From contig CM066923.1 of assembly GCA_033964015.1 (NCBI GenBank), positions 10,219,978-10,283,977 on the forward strand: a DNA stretch of 64,000 bases, given 5' to 3'. This stretch comes from Scolanthus callimorphus (lineage: Eukaryota; Cnidaria; Anthozoa; Actiniaria; Edwardsiidae). How positions within the stretch are numbered: position 1 is the first letter of the stretch; each line of letters begins with the position of its first letter. Shown in pieces: positions 47,701 to 60,600 of the stretch. The position numbers and the translations under genes were made by a program. The notes beneath the pieces were generated by a model, which saw only the letters and a list, made by a program, of their open reading frames with translations, was not told where the DNA came from and did no database searches.

Positions 47701-50700
47701 AGCAGGGATAGCCGTGCCGCAGTCATTTCCCGCGTTGCCAGGGTTGCATATACATCGTCCGGAAGCCTGAAAATATGACAAAGTTGGCACCTTTAATTAA
47801 TTAAAGAGCCTGTGTCAGCCACTCCTTTGTTATTGTTTTGGTTTTATATTAGATGACGAATTACGTGTAGAAATATCTTAATAAACATCTAGAAACAAAG
47901 TTTCAGATTTGATTTACCAAATTCAATCGAAAATATTGCTCTATATTCTCTAAATCAGCCGATGGAAATGGATGCTTTCTATGAGTTGGTACGTTGCTGT
48001 GCTGTCAAAATGGCGGCTGACACAGGTTCTTTATAGCGTCCATTTGACGGGCGAGATGACATCCTATCCAAGGTGACAGCGACGTCCAAACAATATGATT
48101 CGTCCATCCATCCCATGAAGTCGTTTGGACATTGTGGGATTCAAAGAGGGGTACAATTGAATTATGAAGGTCACCATAATCTCGCAATGACTTGGCGTCT
48201 TTGGGTGACAAAAGCAAAGTATAGCTGACGCATCCCGCCAATAATGCGCTGCTGTTTTTGCTTACACGGTCCAGTGCATCAGAAATTCCGAGTTATTGCA
48301 GAAGACGATTTGTACTTTTATGAGTTTTTGTCGCGTTTGTATGGCAAAATGAGCTTGGAAAAGGGAAACAAAAACAACGACGCGTGTGGACACGTAAATT
48401 ATAACTGTTTTATTGTAACCGCCCTGAAGAAGAACCGAAGTGAAAGCTCGAAATGTTGGCTAAATTCGTCTACTTAATCCCTTTCTATCGTCTCTCATGT
48501 GGCAAATTGAGCTAAACGGACAAAATATACAGCTTTTTGTTGGCTCCCTGAGTTTTAATGGTATAATAATGGCAGTGATTCCGTGCATCATGTAGGGTGT
48601 TTTGGCCCCTTAAAAAACAATAAAACAATCTACAACTGATTAACAAAAGCCACTTGCCTTGTCACAGGTACCCTGTCCGCTGCAGTTCTTTGGGCAAATC
48701 AGAATATTACAGTCGGGTCCAGTCCATTCGGGATTACAGACACAGGCTCCCCTTGCACTGTAACAATGCAACGTCGGTTGCCATGGCAATGGTCTTCGCA
48801 TCTGCGCACTGAGAATATAGCACTAAAGCCGGAGGAAAGAGCCCCTGAAATGTCTGCCTTGAAAACGACGACCATGTTACCTAGCGACGCGACCACAGAA
48901 CGCCCGTTGTGAGTTTTGCCGCAAAACGAGCCCAGCTGGTAAAACGTGGGGGAGAGGGGTGGGGGTGACCCGAGGATGAAGGGAGGCAGGCCGTCATATA
49001 CAGTCACGTGATCGGTGCTGCAATCCACACTCATATTAGTGAAAGTCAAGGTGACAGATGACGTGGAAGAATCTTTCGAAGGAAAGGGAGCAGGGTTGAA
49101 AATGACCTCGTGACTTGTGTTGCGTGACGCAGAAATAACCCACACACAACTAGCCTGTGACGGAGGAATAACGCCATCTCCTCCCGCCGTAGAAATATCT
49201 CCTTGCGTGACATTCGTCAGGACACTACGGCTTTTGCATTCGTAATAACAACGCCCTTCATTCCTGAAAATAAAAATAAAGATGAAACTTCAAAACTTCT
49301 TTTGCTTTTCCTACTCGAATCATTCTCCTCATCTTGAGGGAATTCAAAGCGGTCGAAAGTGCACGACCGCTAGACAAGGAGAGGTAAGGGGACTTTACAG
49401 GTTGCATTGGATGGCGCAATTTGCTGCCGCGCAGCTTACAATCATGCGGATTGTTTTGACAGTATGTCTAGTGCCTCCAAGAGTCAGGCCATTGCACCGG
49501 GAACCTGACTCACGACTCGAACAACAAGAACATTTTCTCTGCCCAAGTCAGGATCTGATCCTGGACCACAGCGGGAAGAGACCCAGCGCTTTAACACTGA
49601 GTCAACCATGCTTTCAGGACACAAGCTCCCGTACAGCTACTATACTTTCAGGAGGTTACATGGACGTCACATTGCCTTCGAAAACAGTCGCCACACGTCG
49701 AAAGTCGGCCGGAAATCGAGCAGCCGACCCCGGACAAACGAACGCTTCCGATCATCTCCGATGGACCTTCAATAAATGGTGGTTCTTTGTTTTTGTAGGT
49801 TTCTATGGAAATTTAAATTGCATTTCTCACCTCGGATTTCCCGGAGTCCGTCCATGCACCGCTCACAGTGGTTCCCTCGTGTGTTGTCAATACAGTAGCA
49901 CATCCCCGTGACACGGTCGCATATACCTAGCGTGACATCCCCGTGACCATTGCAGTCGCACTTGAGACATCCATGCGAGGTTGTTGCGTTACCATAGGAA
50001 CCCGGGACACAGAGTTCACAATGGTTGCCATGGGTGTAATCTATATGAGGGAGAAAACAGTGTTATTGAAGTTAAAGAGCTCGTGTCAGACACTCCTTTG
50101 TTGTTGTTTTCGTTCGATTATAGAAGACATGTAGAAATTTCTTAATAAACATCTAAAAACAAAGCTTCAGATTTGATTTACCAAATTCAATTGAGAATAC
50201 TGCTATATACTCTCTAAATCAGCCGATGGAAATGGATGCTTTCTCCGACTAGGTATGTTGTTATGCTGTCAAAATGACGGCTGACACAGGCTCTTTAAGG
50301 TCCAATTCATACGTACCGTCCGTGCCGAGCAAAATTCTAAATTAATTGGATTTAGCATATGAACAGCTCGACGTTTGAATCAATTTAGTACGGCACGGAA
50401 CTGAGCCGTGACAGTCACGCCGCACGGCAAGAGTTCGACATTGATTCAAACGTCGTGCTCTTGTCGTGACGAACGAAATGCATATACATTACTCTTGTTT
50501 CAGTTTTGTATTGGGGGGGGGGGGGGTACTTCAAGGTTAAAATGGTAGCGGGATGACCGTCGGGAAGCCGAAATTTCCACCCTAAAAAATAACTATCGGA
50601 AAAATTTCCACCCTAAAAAATAACTATCGGAAAAAATTCCACCCTAAAAAATAACTATCGGAAAAATTTCCACCCTAAAAAATAACTATCGGAAAAATTT

Positions 50701-53700
50701 CCACCCTAAACAATACTCCTCAGTCATAAATCACCTCCTTCAGCGTATCATTTCAGTTCAAAGAACTCCTAAAAATACCGGATTTTCTTCAGCGTACCGT
50801 TTTCATTCAAAGAACCCCTAAAAAATACCGGATCACCGATTTTAACCCCTACAAAATACGACGGCCATACCTATCATCCGAATATAGGGAGTAGAAACGC
50901 TCCTCGTAAATAGAACACACTTACCCTGGCACTTGTCACATATGCCGATCCCGGTGTTACAGGAACTGTGCCCATTACAGCCGCAGTCGATAGAACAGTT
51001 GGTACCAAGCCACCCCAGGTCACATTTGCACAGGTAGTCCGGTCCACACGTGCCATGGACGCAAGCTGGATAACAACTACAAGTGAATGAAAAACATCAT
51101 CAGAATAGGACATTTGCATGATGAAGTCATTTGACTACAACTACCAGAATCCTTTTCAGTTTCCTTTTCTTATTCAGATCAACAAATTCCTTCGTGAATA
51201 AGAACATAATAGAGGTTTTGCATGGGTCACGTGACCACCATTGTGTTCTTATATGCCGCCATCTTGCATGCTAGGCAAAACAAAATGGCGACCGGGAGAG
51301 ACGAGTTCGTGCCATCGTTCCGCACTTAAAAGGCGTTACTGAGCGCGCAAAACAAGAAAATTTACAGTAAAAAGCTGAAAGTAATACTTGAAGCCATTTC
51401 ATTAGTCTTGTTTCCCTTATTATGGTCGAAATGACTAAACTTACGCGCTTTCGGGCCACGTTCATTTAGTTCGTTTGGCAACTTGATAATAGTGGCTTTT
51501 GCGCCGGCACTTTCGCCACTCGCGTACGGTTTCAAAAACTATTCCAACGTAAAGCGGATTCCCTCATTTATGCCCGGTTATTGGGATAGAATTGTGCATC
51601 AAAGATAATAAAACATATTTGTAGACTTTAGTGCCCCTCTTTTACTGACGAATGAATAAAAACTTTTATCGAACGAGTAGCTCACGACTCAGTAGCTTGT
51701 CAGTAATTTGTGAACACTTTCAGCAAATTCTGACAGAAAGGCTAGTATAGATTTAAAAGAGCAATTATCGATGGCATGTATTATTTGAACGTTTTACTGT
51801 AAATTTCTTGTTTTAAGTGCTCAGTGACTCGTTTTAAGTACGGAACAACGGCACGAACTCGTCTCTCCCGGTCGCCATTTTGTTTTGCCTAGCATGCAAG
51901 ATGGCGGCATATAAGAAAACAATAGCGGTCACGTGACCCGTGCAAAACCTCTATAGCCTTAATTTTCTACACAATAAGCCGCTACGCAAAGGTTTCTGGT
52001 ACTGGTAGTCAACCACGTCATCATGCAAATGTCCTATTGGGATCTCCGTTGACTCTTTGTACAACGAGGTTTCGTATCGGAGTGAAAGCGTTCCAGAATG
52101 ACATTGTTCAAATACCATATTCGTACCAATCAGTACATTGTGCTTGATGGAATGCTAAACACTTCACTAAAATAATGCAGTTTCGATACACACTATACTA
52201 CTGTAGGGTTTAGAGCGGTTTTCACATGACTGTCGTGAAAACAACTGCAATTGAGCAATCACTAGCCAATCAGAATCGAGAGAAATCACGACTTGCTCCT
52301 AAATGGCTTTTTTCTCAGCCAATTGCAAGCCGAACCAATTGCTAAGTAATTACACAATTGTATTTACTGCAGAATTTGATTGGCTGAGAAAAACGAGTAG
52401 CCAATGAGAACTCAAAGCAATCGCAATTACATAACAAGTCTCGATAGTCATGTGAAATCCACTCTAATACGAGCTCAGAGGTTATGGGTAGGGTAGTGAA
52501 CGGTAAGTGGAACCTCAGTTCATTGTATCATTCGAAAAATGTGAAACACAGTAGAACAATGTTCAACTCACAATATGAACAAGTTTCGACCACGACCCGA
52601 ACAGAACATAAAATTCCTCTGTCCCGGCCAGGAATAAACGCGTTTTAAACAACGGACGGCAACCGGAATTAAAGATTTTTTTTTTGATAGGTTTGGGAGG
52701 TAATTCCGCCTGAAAGTCGACCTTCTGCCTGCATCCGTCCAAAAACGTGTTTGCTTAAAGTGTCTGCTCATTGTCCGATGGGTGTGACAATGTTTGCGAT
52801 CTGTTACGACCACATATCACTTAAACCAGCTTTAGACCAAAGGATGGGTCGACATTCCATGAGATTTTAACGGATTGATTTCATAACTTTTACCATTACT
52901 TCATTAGCATAGGGTTACAGAGCTACATGACACGCCAATCGGACAAAGGGCCTTTACTGTGCGACTACGTCAACCGGGCCATTTTGGAAGAAGTTAGCCA
53001 ATCAGAAAGCGAGTACTGAACAAAGGATATTGATTTTCTTGAGATCTCAGGCATAAAATATTCGCTTTACTCTAAAAATTGTGAAAATTATGAGCAGAAA
53101 TCACTTCGAAACACTTAATTACTCATCGCCAAACGTAGTTCAGGTATTAAATTTCCTTAAAATGGTTTGAAACTCTGAATGACAAACCTTTTGAGGGATG
53201 GTCGGGTTGACAAAGTCGCACAGTAAGTTCCCTAATCCCGGATTACTGCGGTAGGCGGACAGCGCCCTTACAATGAGCTCAATGTGTCTCCCTGATCCCT
53301 ATTACTACGATTCCCGTACTTACGTCTTATTGCAAGCCGTCACGCCGTCTCCCGTGAAGCCCGGATTACAGATGCAGTAAAAAGACTCGTACGTGTTCAC
53401 GCACGACGCATTGTGGTGACAATTGTGCAGACCCAGTTTACACTCGTCCACATCCGGGCACTTTTCATACGCCCATGACGCACTTCCGGTGACGTTGATG
53501 ACGTCACTGGAGCAGACACTATGGTGAGGACCTTGGAAATCTCCCGAGAAGCAACTGAAGGAAAAAAAACATGGAAAGCTGAAGTATAGAAAATGTCTAG
53601 CAACGTGGTTCTTCTTTTTCTTTTGTCTGCTTTCCGCCTTCTCCCCATATTGCTTGTGTGGCGGCCGGTCTGTCTTGCACTCTGATTCTGTCTATTTTGC

Positions 53701-56700
53701 ATATCTGCCTGCCTGTTTGTTCATCCATCCGTGTGTCTCGTTTAGAAGCCCGCATTGCCACAGAAAGCACAAAAGACTGCCAGTCTGTCTGTCGTGCCAC
53801 GTCTGAAATTCCGTGTCCGTCCGTCTGTCGTGGCATATGCCTGAAATGCCGTGGTTGTCTGTCTTTCTCTCTGCTGTGAAATTATGCGTCATGTCTGAAA
53901 CGCCGTGAAGCCTATCTACCTGTCAACGTGTCTGGGATCCGTCTGTCTGACCTTGCATCTGCCTGTCTGTCTATCCAATGCACGACAATTTGATGTCTAA
54001 CATACCCTCCAAGTAATGGGTTATAATCATTGCTGCACCATCCGCACTTGTAGTCTGCAAGGCACTCTTTGCACGTTGTATGTTGACTGCAGTTACGGCA
54101 CTGATTCGTCGACAAACTGTGACTGTAATAAACATAGTAATATAAAGTAATCTTGATATATAAAGTGATCTCTTACGTTAATATTGATTAATAATATCTA
54201 ATAGTAATCAGGTATTCCAGTGTACATTTAATTATACAATATTTGAGTGGCATACTGCAGAATATCCCACGCGTCACTTACACTTTCTGGTATAGACACG
54301 AGAGTCTGGCGAGTGTGTATGCTAAGAAAATCCAAGTGACAAATGGGATATTCTTTGTATAATTTTTTTATACCACGCTACAGAAAATTAAAGAGAACAT
54401 TTTTACGTAAATGCAGTGCGTGTGGAATACCGCCGAATATGCGTCATTCCTGCATTCTGATTGGTTGTATTTTCTGTGGCGTGGCATAAGGCGCAAACAC
54501 GCAAACATATTTCATATTTACAAGATTGACGTAACCAGAGCTTCCCGACTCGTCACCACGCGAGGTGATGAGCAGGGGAGCTCTTGGTTCGAGAATGGTG
54601 ACGGACTACCTGTCGATAAAGTGTGCGCACTCTCCGTGTGGGTACCGCGTGATGTAAGATCCGAAGACGAAGCACTCGTTAGTAGAATCACACCAAGCGC
54701 AGCCCGAGGTCATGTCAGATACACAATCACTACACGTCTTACGCCTGCCGGGAGAAATCAATCAATGAGTAAAATAGTCGCCTACAAGTTGGCTCGACAG
54801 AGCGGACATTTGCGAAATAAGGTTTTGGGCAGGAAACGTTTCGCTATATTGAAGCTTGAAACTCAGCCTCGACGCTTGGTCTTCTTTCAAGAAGCTTGAA
54901 CTTGACGGATTGGTTACATTAAGGGATCGTTCATTATTTATAGGGAGTAGCTGGGCTGGCTAAAAATAGTATCGGGCCATTATTTTATTTTGGACAAATC
55001 TACCGGGATAAAGGTTTATTGTAGGTAAGATGTGCTGGGCTAGGTAAATTTAAACCAAGTTTACTATGCATCCCAGTAAACCCGCCGGCGCCTACAAAGC
55101 GAGCGAGACCACTGATCCAGCCGTTTGTGGGGGACGATCGCAGACCGATACAAACAATGGCTGGAAATCGAGCCTACGTGGGCCCCCCACCAAACAATCC
55201 AAATATAACATCCAGCACTGCGTGCTAAGGATGACATACAAAGATAAAAGAATCCTTATGCAAGATTTAAAGAGCGCGTGTCAGCCACGTCTTTGTCATT
55301 GTTTTCATGTCATATTAGAAGACGAAAAACGTGTAAAAATCTCTAAAGAAACTTCTAAAAACAAAGTTTCATACAGTGGTACCTCTATTAAGCGGACACA
55401 TATTAAGCGGTCACCCTCTATTAAGCGGCCACTTTTCGAAGTTCCCAAATATTTGTAACTCAAGTACTGTATTTAATACCTCTTTCCAGCCGCCACTATT
55501 TTCCGATCCCGAATGCAATTGTTAAGCGGCCACAAAAATGGATGCTTTTCTTGACTCTGTATGTTGCTAGGCTGACAAAATGGAGGCTGGCCAGCTCTTT
55601 ATAGCTTTCTGTATCACATTTCCAGGTTTGAAAACAGTTCAGCGTGGTAAGAAATCAAAAAGGACAATTCGCAATCCATTTCCATTAGCTCGATAACAAA
55701 CCAACAAACCCGGTCATTTTGCTTATTTCTTGTGAATTGAACTTCATTTGAGGTAACTAAAGTAACCCCCTAAAATCGTGTCTTTCCCCTTTAAAGGTGT
55801 CTAATCTGAATAGAAACATATCTGACCTTGTGCACGGTTCGCCGCAGATCTGGGCGACCCCAGAATACATGCCCTTACGGATACAGAACTGAGCGCTGTT
55901 AATAAGCCATTCACACCAAGGATCCTGTTGAAAAGGGCACAAATTGTTTTCATAATAAATTATTACCCAGTGTTGCGTGATCAATCTACAATAGACCTCT
56001 TTACCTTGGGCGTCTAATGTTGCCCCATTTCAGATCACGTGATTATTCATTTGAATAATCTTTCTTTGCTTGGGTTGCTTCCACATTCATACATCTTTCG
56101 GTGCGTAGCAGAAAAGCAAAGAAAGAATTCTCATGGGAACGCCACGTGATCTGAAATAAGACAACATTACGCCCAAACGAAAGAGGTATATTGGTGTCAG
56201 GAAGAAGAACGATCGAGCGAGTAATCAAAACATGCGTTACCTGGTTACATGATTGACAGTCCGTGTGATCATCACATCGTGTACACTCAGTCGCGTTCAG
56301 TATCCAGTGTCTTTGGCGCCCGCCAGACTGGCATGCGGTGGTAGTAGTTCTTGCCATGCACGTAGACTGCAGATCACACCAAGCACAGCTGGCGTCTGTC
56401 ATGCACGCCATACAGTTTGTGTGAGTAGAACACTCCAAACCGCTACTTGAGTATGGCTCCAGGTTGCTGCTTTTTATAGGCTGAGGAAAGGAATCAGTTT
56501 AAAGAGCCTGTGTCAGCCGCCACTTTGACAGCATAGCAAAGCATACCAAGTCAGAGAAAGCATCCATTTCCATCGGCTGATTTAGGGAAAATAGAGCAAT
56601 GTTCTTGATTGAATTTGGTAAATTAAATCTGAAATTAAATCTGAATTTCTGCACGTAATTCGTCTTCTAATATCAAACAAAAACAATAATAAAGGAGTGG

Positions 56701-57192
56701 CTGACACGGGCTCAAGGCAGAAATCAATCACATTTCATCAAAAAGATCTCACAGCAAGACAAAGAAAGAAGGCAGCTAGGTTCCAGCCTTTGTTCTTCTT
56801 TCTTGGTCTAGTTGCTACGTCACAGGAACCATTGTTCATCCCACAAGGTGCAGCGTGCATAGTTTAACGAAAAACAAAAACGGCAATCGGAAATATTTAA
56901 AAAACAATAAAATATTCACGCCACGCGCAAAACACATTTTTCTTTCGCTACCGGTCTTTTGGATAATGAATCTTTTTGATGAAATGTGGTTGATTTCTGC
57001 CTTGAGTGGCACTTTAATAGTAAAGACCAGGAGTTCAAGCACGGTTGCCTCAGCGTTACGCTGGGTTTCTCACCGCTGAGGAATTTTCTTTCTGTTCTGG
57101 TCTCAGTCAAAATTGGTTCATATTGTGGGTTGAACGTTGTTCTACTGTGTTTCACATCTTTCAGATGAGACAATAAACCGAGGTCCCGTTAT

Positions 57193-57226
<34 letters not shown>

Positions 57227-57575
57227 CGTTAAAGATACATTTACTATGAGTGACGATCTTGCACGTTAGGACTGTCCGCCAACACTGTGGAATATTGTTA
57301 GCATTAAGATTTTCTGTTCTTTTCAACACACACACGCACACGAAAAAGATACACGCTGCATCTTCTCAACAAAATCTTAATTACGACGTTCGGCCATGCT
57401 AGACGAGGCAATTTTTCTTGCAACTCGCAACGCAACGGTGACGAATTAAAAATCATTGTGAATTGCCTTTGGATGTTACAATAATTTTTGCAACTTGCAA
57501 TGCGCCCTCATATAAATCACAGCGACACTATCAAAATCAAGCGCGCTGATTAGCTCAGAGTCAATAGCTATTGAC

Positions 57576-57613
<38 letters not shown>

Positions 57614-60600
57614 CAAATCACACTAGTAGGTCAATTTGTATAGCAAAAAACGTTTTCTGGTCTGGTCATTTGTCATTTTCTGGCTTTCAAATCCGACACT
57701 TTTCGCTAATAGTAGCCTATAACTCAACCAATCAGAACGCAACGTTGACAATAGACCACTAGTGTGATTTGACTAATAGAGAATACAAGGGTTTCCCAGG
57801 ACATGAGATTCTATAAAAAGCACGTTTTCCGCTGTAGCACATCATTTTTAATGGACTCTTGGATAGACTTACCACTCTAGAAAACATTGCTAGCTCATAA
57901 GCATCCCACGTTACTTTATAAGTAGATGGAATACCATTTGTGAAGGATACCAAATCTCTTGTCACCACTACTTTCATCAAGTACTTCTTGCTCTCCTGTG
58001 GATTCCCGAACAGTGGTTCGCTACTGGGGACACGCAGAGCCGTGGAGAGGCACGATGTGCCCTTTGTATTTATCTTGCATTCAGCGACCAGTTCCTGCCA
58101 AAATGGGAAATTCATAATAGAGCGGATTTCACATGACTGTCGTGAAAGCAATTGCAATTTAGCAATCACTAGCCAATGAGAATCGAGAGAAATCACCACT
58201 TGCTCCTAAATGGCTTTTTTTCTCAGCCAATCACAAGCCCAACCAATTACTAAGTAATTACACAATTGTATTTACTAAAGAATTTGATTGGCTGAGAAAA
58301 ACGAGTAGCCAATGAGAACGCAAAGCAATCGCAATAACATAACGAGTGTTGACAGTCATGTGAAATCCGCTCTATGAGGAAATTCACAATAAGAGGCAGG
58401 CGAAAATTTTTGTGTGTTAAGGTCTCTGTAAACCCGTGAGGGGTGTCTTCGGAAAAACAATTCTCGTCGCGTCGCAATTTATGATATGATAATCAGCTAT
58501 ATATCATTTAAGTAATCATCCATGCAAGAACTAGGCAAACTTCCATTGTTCTACGGCATTGAAGGTTCCCAACGTAGGATATGTCCTATTTTTTTACCAC
58601 AGAAAGTTATCATGACTAGTAACATAATAAAAGTGAAAAATTGATAGATTTCGACTTGCTTTGAGAAAAATATGGCAACAAAAAGTCTCTAGACCAATCA
58701 GATCAAAGAAGAACAAAGGAGTGAGAATCAGCATTTTACACTAGGTTCCCCACATACAAAGTCTTTTAAAATTGCATATCCTGTTTGTGAGTACCACATG
58801 TGCTTATATATCCCTAAAAATCCTCAGACAAGTTTTTCTAGCATAGTGAATTTACTGATTTTCATGTCTAAGCCAATGAAATTGCCTATATTTTCAATAG
58901 AAATTAATTGCATTCCAGCATGCTTTGCTGTTGGCTTGCCTAGTTCTTATACGGACCATTACTTAAAGCTAAGAGATCGCTCTATCTTATGAAGTTGTTT
59001 AGTATATCGAAAGTTAATTTTTTCTAAAAACTACCTTGTTTACTTGAGAAGCTCCAGACCACAAGCGGTTTGTTGTACAATTTTACAATTTGTCGGATTT
59101 TATTCTCGGAGAAATGAACTGCAAAACCGTGTGAGCGATTTTCGATATTTTGCATATTTACGAAAATATTAGGTCGCGAAGTCCCATTTTTTACAGTTTG
59201 TGGCCGCAAAATTTATCATAAAATCTTTTAAAAGTAAAAAATAAAAATTCCCTCACACAGTTTTTTAGTTGTTATCAATTTCTAATGACACAGAAAATTT
59301 GACGCCGATATCTTAAATCGTGCGGGGTCAGGAGCTTCGCGAAGGTGAAAATGTGACCTAAAATTTAAGTGCTAGAAAAATTTGGGCGGCGAGCAATACA
59401 AAAGAATGGGCAATTGAAGCCTAGGAAAAAAGTTGACGCGTCATTTGAGGTTTTAGAAATATACTTCAGGACTGTATCATCGGGGGTGGAAGCTGAATAA
59501 TGAATTATGAATGACGGGTCTTAGGAACAAATGAATAATGAATAATTGCGTCGAAAAGTCGAGGAATAATGAATAAGAAGTTCCTACATTAAATGAATAA
59601 TGGATAATGGTTGTGTGAATAATGAATAATGCCTAAATAATGAAAAGGAATAATGAATAACTAAAGAAAAATGTCAAAGAATAAGGAATAATCAAGGTCC
59701 ACTTATTCAGCTTCCACCCCGAGTATCAAATGAATTTCGGGAAAAAAAAGTCATTTATGGATTTTTACATGTTTTTTCTCTTTCACGAGACCTAAAATAC
59801 ATTCGCTTTTGTGTGTATATTTGTAGTACATACTCGGATATACAGTTCATAATAAACTTCGCTTCGAGAAATATTTTTTCTGTGTGTCTCGCCGACAAAC
59901 ATTTTTTACATTTAATGTTAACACAACAAGATTACGGCGTGCAAATCAGACCTCCGACACCTTGACAAAGAGACTCGGAGGGTCATTTTCGGCGCGCAAA
60001 ACAGAAACTTCTCGATGTCATAACTTAGTGGCTTTTCATCGGATCGTACTCAAATTTGCACTAAGTGTTTCTCTAATCATAATGTTTAAGAATACCATTT
60101 GACGTATGCTCTTTAACAAGGCAGCATACGATCCTCGTAAACAAAAACAGTCGTCTGAATCATCAGTATGTCAAACAAAAGCCTGTGTTAGCCGCCATTT
60201 TGACAGCATAGCAGCATACCAAGTCAGAGAAAGCACCATTTCCATCGGCTGATTTAGATAATATAGAGCAATGTTCTCGACTGAATTTGGTAAATCAAAT
60301 TAAAATCTGAAACTTTGTTTTTAGATGTTTATTAAGAGATTTCTAGTAATTCGTCTTCTAATGTCGAACGAAAGCAATACAGAGGAGTGGCTGACACGGG
60401 CTCTTTATTGTGTCTGGTATTTCGAATAGAAGTCACATGAAGCCACACTGTTTCTATAAAAAGAACTAAAAGTTGGGAGGGAAAATTCACCATAAACAGG
60501 ATACTTACGGAGGTAGACGAGGAGCTGTCAGTGCTGAGATAAATCTCGCCTGCGCTGTATTTCGTGGGTCTCACATCAAGCCACATTTTGTATTCTTTGT

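Noticed and set aside
49282..49911. 209-codon plus frame in the MEGF8 region
   Set aside because: It is antisense to MEGF8 intron and exon 12 sequence and has no recognisable domain.
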